The notes under the pieces were generated by a model. That model had not been told where the DNA came from. It worked only from the letters and a program-made list of their open reading frames with translations, and did no database searches. From Aliidiomarina sedimenti (GTDB taxonomy: Bacteria > Pseudomonadota > Gammaproteobacteria > Enterobacterales > Alteromonadaceae), in assembly GCF_003986955.1 (NCBI RefSeq), contig NZ_PIPN01000003.1, positions 310,001 through 374,000 of the forward strand: DNA of 64,000 bases. Reading direction: 5' to 3'. The position numbers and the translations under genes were made by a program. Below, in pieces: positions 9,038-16,321 of the stretch (the stretch's first letter is position 1; every line of letters begins with the position of its first letter).

Positions 9038-9856
9038 CTAGTTTTTGTCGCCTTTGCCTTTGCCTTCGCTTTGCAGCCGCTTTTTCAGTACGTCCATTAA
9101 GTCGATCACATTGTGTTCTTCCTCGGACTGGTGCTCAGACTGATCATCGGCATCCTGAATAACATCCTTGCCTGACTTCAACTTGCGTTTAATCAGCGCC
9201 ATCATGCGTTTGCTGGCGGTGTCGGCAAGCTCTTTGCGGCTGATGTCTTTCTCACTGAGTTTTTTAATCTGGCTGGTGAGCGATTTAACCAGTTTACTAT
9301 CAACTTTCTCAGGCTCGGCTATTCCCATGTCGGAGGGGGAGCGCAGCTCATCCGAAAAACGCATGGTTTCCGCACGTAAGATCCCGTCTTCAGCAAGAAT
9401 AGCGACCAGATACTCTTTGCCTCGCATCACCACCGTAGCCACCCCAGCGCGCTCGGTTTCCTGCATGGTATGGGCCAGCAGACGATAAGCCTTAATCGCG
9501 CCTTCATCCGGGATAAGAAAATAGGCGCGCTCAAAAAACATCGGGTCCAGGGTGTCCAGTGGCACAAACCGGCGCAGATCGATTTCGCGTGATTTTTCCG
9601 GTTCCAGCGCGTCGAGCTCGTCCTCGCTAACCTCAATGTATTTGTCTTTTTCAATTTCATAGCCGCGCACCAGATCGTCGCGGGTTAGAATTTTGTTTTC
9701 TTTGCTGCAAAAGTAGCGACGGGCCAGCGGGGTGCCGTCTTGGTCCAACATCCGTAACCGAATTTGACTGCTGCGGTTGGCAGTAAACATACTCACAGGC
9801 AGGCTCACCAAACCAAAGGCGATGGTGCCGGACCAGAATGGGCGGGTATCAGGCAC
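9038..9856 (-). CDS. ku: Ku protein, first of two paralogues (distal gene of NHEJ operon)
   Basis: The 272-residue product is a bacterial Ku homologue. It begins FWSGTIAFGLVSLPVSMF, typical of the family, followed by the central RYFC...RGYEIEKDKYIEV segment, the EIDLRRFVPLDTLDP block and a core helix containing MRGKEYLVAI. Bacterial Ku forms a ring dimer that binds DNA double-strand ends and recruits LigD. The C-terminal tail is highly charged and ends with a Lys/Gly-rich stretch, comparable to tails that bind LigD or DNA. The start at 9856 overlaps the end of the upstream ku gene by eight bases, so the two are translationally coupled. It is the last gene of ligD - zinc finger - ku - ku. Confidence 0.95.
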   Translation of the reverse strand: MPDTRPFWSGTIAFGLVSLPVSMFTANRSSQIRLRMLDQDGTPLARRYFCSKENKILTRDDLVRGYEIEKDKYIEVSEDELDALEPEKSREIDLRRFVPLDTLDPMFFERAYFLIPDEGAIKAYRLLAHTMQETERAGVATVVMRGKEYLVAILAEDGILRAETMRFSDELRSPSDMGIAEPEKVDSKLVKSLTSQIKKLSEKDISRKELADTASKRMMALIKRKLKSGKDVIQDADDQSEHQSEEEHNVIDLMDVLKKRLQSEGKGKGDKN

Positions 9857-10625
9857 GTTTGCGCTCCTTTTTTAAACTGGCTTCGAGTGCTTTTGCAAGA
9901 TCTTTGGATGGTGCTTTGCGCGGCGCGCGGATCGCTTTCACTTTTCCGCCTGACGCCTTGGTGTCTATCAGCTGTAACACCTGTTCGCGGTAGTTGTCAT
10001 GGTAGGCGTCCGGATCAAAGTCCTCGGCTAACATCTCCACCAGTTGGTGGGCCATTTCCAGTTCGCGCTTATCCAGCTCAGAACCACTGGGGGCGTCGAG
10101 GCTTTCCAGCGCCACCACTTCGTCACTGTAGCGCAGCGCAATCAGCATCAGGCGTTTGTTGTGCACACGCAACGCGCCCTGGTACTCTTTTTTGCGCATC
10201 ACCCAGCGTGCAAAGCCTTCCTTGCCGGATGTCTCCAGCGCCTTTATCAGTGCTGCGTACTCTTTGTCTGACTCATCCGGGCCAAGGTAATAGGGGCGTC
10301 GATAGTAACGGTGGTCGATAGCATCGACCGGCAAAAAGCATTGCATAGTAATATCACGCGACTCGTCTGGTTCGGCGTTATCCAGCTCATCTGGGGTGAA
10401 CATCACCAGGTCGCCTTCATCGGAAAAGTAACCGCGACGAATGCTGTCTTTTTCCACCACCTTATCGGTTTCCGGGTTAACCATGGCCTGGCTGACCGGC
10501 GCGTGATCTTTTTTATGCAGCAGGCGAAAATGGACGTCCCGATCTTCAATGGCGGAATACAGTTTTACCGGTATTTCGGCATTGCCCATACGGATAACCG
10601 CTTTCCACATCGCTCGTGCAGCCAT
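9849..10625 (-). CDS. ku: Ku protein, second paralogue
   Basis: A second bacterial Ku of 258 residues, clearly diverged from its neighbour. It begins MAARAMWKAVIRMGNAEIPV and keeps the family landmarks RRGYFSDEGDLVMF, DITMQCFLPVDAIDHRYYRRPYYL and MRKKEYQGAL. The C-terminus is Lys/Arg-rich. Two adjacent ku genes suggest a heterodimer or division of labour, as described for rhizobial and some pseudomonad multi-Ku systems (family knowledge); which pairing occurs here is unknown. The ATG at 10625 overlaps the stop of the small zinc-finger gene in a TAATG junction, indicating one operon with tight coupling. Confidence 0.95.
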   Translation of the reverse strand: MAARAMWKAVIRMGNAEIPVKLYSAIEDRDVHFRLLHKKDHAPVSQAMVNPETDKVVEKDSIRRGYFSDEGDLVMFTPDELDNAEPDESRDITMQCFLPVDAIDHRYYRRPYYLGPDESDKEYAALIKALETSGKEGFARWVMRKKEYQGALRVHNKRLMLIALRYSDEVVALESLDAPSGSELDKRELEMAHQLVEMLAEDFDPDAYHDNYREQVLQLIDTKASGGKVKAIRAPRKAPSKDLAKALEASLKKERKRA

Positions 10626-10831
10626 TAGTTGTCTCCTTTGGGTTTTGTTTTGGCATCAGCCTCAGCCTGGCATTGCGAACACAGCACGCGCCGCTGTGCG
10701 TAATCGGTCACGATGCAGGACGCACACAGCGGGCGGTCACATTCGGCGCAGTAGTAGCCACATTCAGCATAGTAGGACACTTCGCAAAACGGACAGGATT
10801 CGGGCCCTGCGTCACTCCACCAGGCGCTCAT
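10625..10831 (-). CDS. Small zinc-finger protein inside the NHEJ operon
   Basis: A 68-residue protein rich in paired cysteines: CPFC near residue 13, then CGYYCAEC, CASC and CSQC. At least eight cysteines are spaced like a two-site zinc ribbon or B-box-like finger, and the tail is Lys-rich. I do not recognise a named family. The gene overlaps ligD by ATGA at its start and the downstream ku by TAATG at its end, so it is almost certainly co-translated with the NHEJ genes. The coupling and DNA-binding-like fold suggest an accessory factor in end joining, but that is inference; it could also be a generic metal-binding protein. Confidence 0.8.
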   Translation of the reverse strand: MSAWWSDAGPESCPFCEVSYYAECGYYCAECDRPLCASCIVTDYAQRRVLCSQCQAEADAKTKPKGDN

Positions 10832-13440
10832 TTTTTGTCCTCCATGCTACGCATCGCTTTCGCGGTTAGTTTAGTGCGCGCGTCCCCGTAATCGTGCCAG
10901 GGGTCCTGCCGCAAGGCGATTAAGCGACGGCGCAGGTTTTTAACTGAGTACTGATCCGGGCTCAGGCTACTGTTGACCTCATCCCAGCGAACCGGCACAG
11001 CCACCGGGGCCCCGTCGCGGGCGCGGGCAGAAAACGAGGCGACCGCAGTTGCACCGCGACCATTGCGCAGATAGTCGAGAAATATCCGGCCTTTGCGTTT
11101 TGCTTTAGACATCGTGGCTGTCACCCGTTTCGCATCATCCCGCACATGCGCTTTAGCCACGCCGCGGCAGAACGCTTTGATCTCATCCCAATTATAGTTC
11201 GGAACTATCGGCACCACTAAGTGCAGCCCCTTGCCGCCGGTGGTGCGGGGAAAACTTTGCAGCCCCAACTCCTCGAGCCGGCCTCTTAAGTCCCGGGCAA
11301 TTTCAAATACCTGCGACAGCGGTACTTCCGGCGATGGGTCGAGGTCGAAAACCAGGGTGTCCGGATGTTCAATATCGTCAATTGTGCTGCCCCAGGTATG
11401 AAATTCGAGCGCGCCAATCTGCACCAATGCGATAATGTCCGACAGGCTCTCCACATACAGGTAGGGTGACTCACCGCTGGAGTCTTCAATCATAATGCGC
11501 GGGACTTTCTTGCTGACGGTACTACCGGGATGCTTCTGAAAAAAACACTGTTTGGTGTGGCCGCCCGGGCAGCGCACCAGCGACAGCGGGCGGTGTTGCA
11601 AATGCGGCAGGATCCAGGATTCAATGTCGGCATAGTACTGGGCCAGCTCGAGTTTGGTGATGCCTTGTTCGGGATACAGCACTTTGTCCGGGCTCGATAA
11701 GGTGACACCGGCAATTTGTGGTCGCTTGTTAGTCGCTTTGGCTGGCGCCGAGTTGGGCTTGCTTTTGGTCTTGGTTTTGGTCGCGTGCTCGTTATCTTGC
11801 GGTTCGGCGGGCTGTTCAGCCTCACCCAATGCGGCGGCTGGTAACTTAACGTCTTTCGCCGACTTGTCGTCACGCAAGCCCTGAAAAGCCGGGTGGCGCA
11901 ATACACCATCCCGGGTCCAGTTGCTAAACTCGATTTCGGCAATCAACGACGGCTTCACCCAGTGCACCTTATCTTCCCCGGGTGGGTCTTTAAACGGGCT
12001 TTTTTTAACGCTGAGTTTTTCCAGTTTGGCGGTTAAGTCGGTGAGTGTTTTGCGGGTAAAGCCCGTGCCGACTTTGCCTGTGTAGCGCAGCGTTTTGTTG
12101 TGCCAGGCACCGAGCAGAAGTGCGCCAAACCCCTTACGGCTGCCTTTAGGCTCGGTATAACCGCAGATAAGAAATTCGTCGCGGCCACTGCATTTTACTT
12201 TAAGCCATTCACGATTGCGGCCCGAACGGTAGGGGCCATCGGCGCGTTTGCAGATAATCCCCTCAAGGCCGAGGTGGCCAGCATGCTCGGCGAATTCGGG
12301 GCCCTGACCGTGAACATGGTCGGTGTAGCGAATCAAACCGCTGTCATCAATTCCACTGGCCAGCATCAGTCCGTGCAGAGCGCTTTTGCGGGCGGTGAGA
12401 GGCGTCTTACTCAGATCGTACCCGTCAAGGTAGCAGATATCGAAAAGCTGATAGCTTAGATTACGGGTTGAGCCTGACGAGAGCGCCTCCTGCAGGTCAG
12501 CAAAGTTAGTGGTACCGTCCTTTTTGTAAGCGACGACCTCGCCGTCTAACAGTGCCTGGTCGCAATTAAATGATTCTAAGCTGGATGCCAATTGCGGAAA
12601 TTTCCTGGTCCAGTTTTTGCCGTTGCGGCTGAACAGGGTGACGCTGCCCTTATCCAGGTGGGCCATAATCCGGTAGCCGTCAAATTTGATTTCATGGATC
12701 CAGTCGGGGCCGTCCGGGGCTTTTTTTCGCAACGTGGCGAGGGCTGGTTCAGGCTTTTTAGGCAGAGCTTTTTTGCTTGCCCCGGGTAGCTTGCTTGGGT
12801 CCGGGGCGCTGCTTTGTTCTTCAGGGTCCTGTTGTGGGGCTGGTTCGTCGTTGGCGATCTGCTCCATGCTGCGACCAGTTTTGACGCTCAGGTCGTGAAC
12901 CTCGGAATGCTCGCCGTTTTTGTCACTGCGCTTGATAAGTAGCCATTGATTCTGTTTGCTCTTTTTAGTTTTTCCGCTTGAAGGCCGTCCCGAGGTACGA
13001 ATTAACGACCAGGCTCCGCGCAGCTTTTCGCCGGCAAGAACAAAGTCGATGCGATCGGCAGTCACCGCCTCTTTGCCCTTCTTCTCAAATGGAGTCCAGT
13101 GGCCACAGTCCCAGAGCATCACCGTGCCACCGCCATACTCTTCAGCCGGAATGGTGCCTTCGAAGGTGCCATATTCAAGCGGGTGGTCTTCCACTTCGAC
13201 TGCCAGTCGTTTTTCACCGGGCTTTAAACTTGGCCCTTTCGGCACCGCCCAACTTTTATAAACCCCATTCAGTTCCAGGCGCAGATCGTAATGCAGGCGC
13301 GACGCATCGTGCTTCTGAATAACAAACGACCCGCCTGGTTCCGCTGGTGTGTCAGCGCTCTGCACGTGATTTTGCGCCCCAGCAGGTTCCAGCGTGCGGT
13401 TAAAGTCGCGTTTACCGCGGTACTCTTTTAAACGTTCCAT
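10828..13440 (-). CDS. ligD: ATP-dependent DNA ligase LigD (phosphoesterase-ligase-polymerase)
   Basis: The 870-residue protein has three domains in Pseudomonas order. The N-terminal 3'-phosphoesterase (about residues 35-190) contains HDASRLHYDLRLE, with His44, His50 and Asp52 as expected metal and active-site residues. The ATP-dependent ligase (about 225-535) has nucleotidyl-lysine motif EIKFDGYR, Lys252. The polymerase/primase domain (about 580-860) has the acidic pair in FDLDPSP near residues 699-701. A charged, low-complexity linker (about 540-575) joins the last two. LigD trims, fills and seals DNA ends brought together by Ku. It is the first gene of the operon with the zinc-finger and two ku genes. 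The promoter should lie in 13441-13573, which also holds repeat site C and faces the Fur-controlled operon. Confidence 0.96.
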   Translation of the reverse strand: MERLKEYRGKRDFNRTLEPAGAQNHVQSADTPAEPGGSFVIQKHDASRLHYDLRLELNGVYKSWAVPKGPSLKPGEKRLAVEVEDHPLEYGTFEGTIPAEEYGGGTVMLWDCGHWTPFEKKGKEAVTADRIDFVLAGEKLRGAWSLIRTSGRPSSGKTKKSKQNQWLLIKRSDKNGEHSEVHDLSVKTGRSMEQIANDEPAPQQDPEEQSSAPDPSKLPGASKKALPKKPEPALATLRKKAPDGPDWIHEIKFDGYRIMAHLDKGSVTLFSRNGKNWTRKFPQLASSLESFNCDQALLDGEVVAYKKDGTTNFADLQEALSSGSTRNLSYQLFDICYLDGYDLSKTPLTARKSALHGLMLASGIDDSGLIRYTDHVHGQGPEFAEHAGHLGLEGIICKRADGPYRSGRNREWLKVKCSGRDEFLICGYTEPKGSRKGFGALLLGAWHNKTLRYTGKVGTGFTRKTLTDLTAKLEKLSVKKSPFKDPPGEDKVHWVKPSLIAEIEFSNWTRDGVLRHPAFQGLRDDKSAKDVKLPAAALGEAEQPAEPQDNEHATKTKTKSKPNSAPAKATNKRPQIAGVTLSSPDKVLYPEQGITKLELAQYYADIESWILPHLQHRPLSLVRCPGGHTKQCFFQKHPGSTVSKKVPRIMIEDSSGESPYLYVESLSDIIALVQIGALEFHTWGSTIDDIEHPDTLVFDLDPSPEVPLSQVFEIARDLRGRLEELGLQSFPRTTGGKGLHLVVPIVPNYNWDEIKAFCRGVAKAHVRDDAKRVTATMSKAKRKGRIFLDYLRNGRGATAVASFSARARDGAPVAVPVRWDEVNSSLSPDQYSVKNLRRRLIALRQDPWHDYGDARTKLTAKAMRSMEDKK

Positions 13441-13483
13441 ACCAAACTCCGAACAGCCCCACTGTCATAAACCTAGCACAACT

Positions 13484-13564
13484 ATTCAACGATCAAGCGC
13501 GGGGCTTGAACGTTGAATCTGCCGCCTGAATTCAATGATCAAGCCCCGCGCTTGAATGTTGAAT
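13484..13564. repeat. Palindromic repeat site C (81-bp composite, inverted pair)
   Basis: Two 35-bp units, 13484-13518 (centre GCGGG) and 13530-13564 (centre CCCGC), flank the 11-nt linker CTGCCGCCTGA. That linker is the exact reverse complement of TCAGGCGGCAG found at sites D and E, so the whole 81-bp module is the same element in opposite orientation. Unlike most other sites, this one lies between two divergent 5' ends (ligD and the Fur-boxed operon), 10 bp from the Fur box. Confidence 0.92.
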
Positions 13565-13573
13565 CTAGGTATT

Positions 13574-13592
13574 GATAATGAGAATGATTATC
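13574..13592. promoter_or_regulatory. Predicted Fur box
   Basis: GATAATGAGAATGATTATC matches the classical 19-bp Fur consensus GATAATGATAATCATTATC at 17 of 19 positions. It lies 53 bp before the start of the lipoprotein gene at 13646, where Fur-Fe(II) binding would block transcription when iron is plentiful. This predicts iron-starvation induction of the three-gene operon 13646-20128. Confidence 0.85.
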
Positions 13593-13645
13593 GATAAGAT
13601 CCGCGGCCTGTTCATATTGGGTTTGAAAACGCGGATGGATCGATA

Positions 13646-16321
13646 ATGAAAATGATAAGAATGGTATGGGTAACGGCAGCGGCGTTGCTGGTGCTGGCTG
13701 GTTGTAACTCTGATGATTCGGGGTTACGTGAAGAGGCGATCAGTGCGGAGCTGAACCAGGGCGGGCAATGGCAGCAAAGTCTGGCGCTGGGGCAATTTGC
13801 CAGTGTTATAGAAAGCCCGCAACATGGTCAGTTGCAGGTAGCCAGCGACAGCCTGACCTATACGCCGGAGCCGTCGTTCCGTGGCACCGACAGCGCGCGG
13901 GTTGAAGGCAGCGAGGCAATCTATACGCTGACGTTTAGCGTTGTAGCGGTTAATCAGCCGCCGCAGTTACTCAACGCGCAAATCGAAGTCGTCGCCCACC
14001 GTGAGATCCGTGGTCAGCTCGAGGTTTATGATCAGGATGACGACCCCATTCAGTTTGAAGTGATCGAAGCACCAGAGCAGGGTGATTTTAGCCTCAACAG
14101 CAGCGGGGGCTTCGACTACCAGCTTGGCGAGCTGGCGCTACCCAATGCCTCCTTCACCGTGTCTATTTCAGATAACGTGAATGACCCGGTTATTGAAACC
14201 GTCACCTTGCTGCCGGCATATAGCAGTAATGAGGAAAAGGCGGCGTATTACTATCACTCGCGTCACTCCCATCTGGTGCAGGCGGAACAACGACTGCAGC
14301 AAATCAATTCAGACCGGGATACGGTTGAGGGCTACCAGCGGCTGGCCGAGGGCTATCTGTATGGCAGCATGGATGGTGAAATGCAGCGCCTGCTCGACGC
14401 ACGGATTACAGGCCAGGAAGACCGGGCCTACACGCTGGCTGACCTGGCTACCATTTACAACAGACGCAACGAGCCGGAACACGCCGCTGAGTTCAGACGC
14501 GAGGCCTTAACGACTCACGCTCAGATGGTGCTCGACAACGGCATCGAAAACATGACCAACGGCAACGGCAGCTTTTACTGGACCTTACGCATCCGAGCGC
14601 TCGAAGCTGGTGATGACGAGCTTGTTGAGCAAATAGACAGGCAAACCCGGTCGTATGTTGATGCCCTAGGCGGTGGTGAATACCTGAATGCGAGTGGCTA
14701 TATTATTCAGGGCCTGCGCGCAGCGGCACAACGTAGTACTGAAGACTCCCTGACGAGTGGCCTGTCACGTGACTACGAGAGCGCGTTAGCGGCTATTGAC
14801 CAAATTTCGTATGCGGTGACCCAGACGGGGTACCAAACCACCCGGGATGACGAACGCCTGTTCAAAATCGCGCCGCTTTATAGTGGCTGGGCGACAGAGC
14901 TGTACTATTTTATTGGCGACAGTGACTCGGCTAAGCGGCAGCTCGCTTATACTATCTCGTTTTATCAGGCCACCGATTACGACCCTGATTATCAGTTCGA
15001 GGCGCTGCCTTATGCTGATATTACCCTGCGCGATTATGCCATTCCGCTAAAAGACGCGGCGGGTGTTTTCGCTTTGCTGTATCCGGATGCCGATACTAAT
15101 GTCCCGCTCGATATACTCGAAGCAGTGGACTCAAATCAATATGACAGGGCGCTGGCCGTGATCGAGGATATGCAGTTCCTCAAGCGAACCATGGAAGGCG
15201 AGCCAGTAGCGACTGTCATCAACGACTTATTGGCTTACTACGACGGCAGCACCCGCAACCAGATAGCAATGCTGACTGAGGCCGGTTCGAGCAACCCGAA
15301 CTTCGGCAGCCTGCTGCGCCGGTTCGGTTACAGCGTGCAGGCGGACGCGGCGGTAGATGCTGCCTTTGATATTGTTAACTCAAACCTGTTTGCTACAGAG
15401 CAAGGGCATTCGGCGCAGTATTTAACCGGCTCCAGCGGCTGCTTTAAAGTGATTAATATTATCTATCGTGATGTCAGCCAAGAGCTGGCGCGTGAGCGCG
15501 CTGCAGCCTGTGAAAACCTGCTTGGCAACGCCTCAGCGCAACATGTGGCGAATATACACAACGTGATCAGCACCTACCTGCTGGTCGACCGGGTAGAAGA
15601 TGCGATTAGTCTGTACCCTCAGGCTATCTACCAGCTGGATATAAGTGAAGAAAGCGCACTGAGTAAAGCTGGTGACTGGTTTTATCTGGCGAAGCTGATG
15701 GCGCGGGCACGAAGCTACGAGCATGCGATGGAAGCTGCTGAAAAGGGCTTTGCCCAGCTTAGCCTGGCACCCACAACGACCCCGAGTGAGATCAAGGCGG
15801 TGCTGACGGAGCTGGAGAATGTATCGGGCCTGTCCAAGAAGACCAGTATTTACAATATTACTAATTCACTAATGGTGGAGCTGCGCTCCCACGCCTATAC
15901 CCAGCCTGAGTACCAAAGCTGGATGCAACAGCTGAACCAGCTTAGCGGGAATCTGCTGGATACGCTGACTGCTGAGGTGATGGCACAACCAGAGCCCGAA
16001 CATGAAGGACTCAGCGAAGAGCTGGTGGAGGCACTCAGTGCAGCCCGTCTGTATAGCAAAGCCGAGCAGGTCGCGGCGTCGCTGGCCGTTGGTGATGCAG
16101 AACGCCTGCAGCTAAATGCGCTGATATCGGAAATTCAGGCAGTGCAGGATGACTTTCCGGCTAGCGTAATCGCAACGGTGGACACGGATCTGGATGGCCG
16201 CGCCAACTTCTTCGCGGTATCAGCTACCACTGAGCAACTGGCAGAGACCGATATCGAACTGGATGACGACGCAGACGGCGATGGGGTGAAGGATGAAGAT
16301 GATCCGCAACCATTGGGTTAG
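13646..16321 (+). CDS. Iron-regulated lipoprotein: Ig/cadherin-like plus TPR-like repeats
   Basis: The 891-residue product has a lipoprotein signal ending LAGC (Cys near residue 20). Residues about 25-190 hold two beta-sandwich modules, with TYTPEPSFRGTDSARV resembling the Asp-rich strand of VCBS/cadherin-like repeats. The long middle part (about 195-830) is helical, with TPR-like pairs. The C-terminus has DTDLDGRANFF and DDDADGDGVKDEDDPQP, like thrombospondin type-3 calcium-binding repeats. I recognise no named family. It is the first gene after the Fur box and overlaps the TonB-dependent receptor gene by 29 bases, so a surface partner that delivers or captures the receptor ligand is a reasonable inference. 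ATG 13646 is preceded by GGATGG. Confidence 0.8.
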   Translation: MKMIRMVWVTAAALLVLAGCNSDDSGLREEAISAELNQGGQWQQSLALGQFASVIESPQHGQLQVASDSLTYTPEPSFRGTDSARVEGSEAIYTLTFSVVAVNQPPQLLNAQIEVVAHREIRGQLEVYDQDDDPIQFEVIEAPEQGDFSLNSSGGFDYQLGELALPNASFTVSISDNVNDPVIETVTLLPAYSSNEEKAAYYYHSRHSHLVQAEQRLQQINSDRDTVEGYQRLAEGYLYGSMDGEMQRLLDARITGQEDRAYTLADLATIYNRRNEPEHAAEFRREALTTHAQMVLDNGIENMTNGNGSFYWTLRIRALEAGDDELVEQIDRQTRSYVDALGGGEYLNASGYIIQGLRAAAQRSTEDSLTSGLSRDYESALAAIDQISYAVTQTGYQTTRDDERLFKIAPLYSGWATELYYFIGDSDSAKRQLAYTISFYQATDYDPDYQFEALPYADITLRDYAIPLKDAAGVFALLYPDADTNVPLDILEAVDSNQYDRALAVIEDMQFLKRTMEGEPVATVINDLLAYYDGSTRNQIAMLTEAGSSNPNFGSLLRRFGYSVQADAAVDAAFDIVNSNLFATEQGHSAQYLTGSSGCFKVINIIYRDVSQELARERAAACENLLGNASAQHVANIHNVISTYLLVDRVEDAISLYPQAIYQLDISEESALSKAGDWFYLAKLMARARSYEHAMEAAEKGFAQLSLAPTTTPSEIKAVLTELENVSGLSKKTSIYNITNSLMVELRSHAYTQPEYQSWMQQLNQLSGNLLDTLTAEVMAQPEPEHEGLSEELVEALSAARLYSKAEQVAASLAVGDAERLQLNALISEIQAVQDDFPASVIATVDTDLDGRANFFAVSATTEQLAETDIELDDDADGDGVKDEDDPQPLG

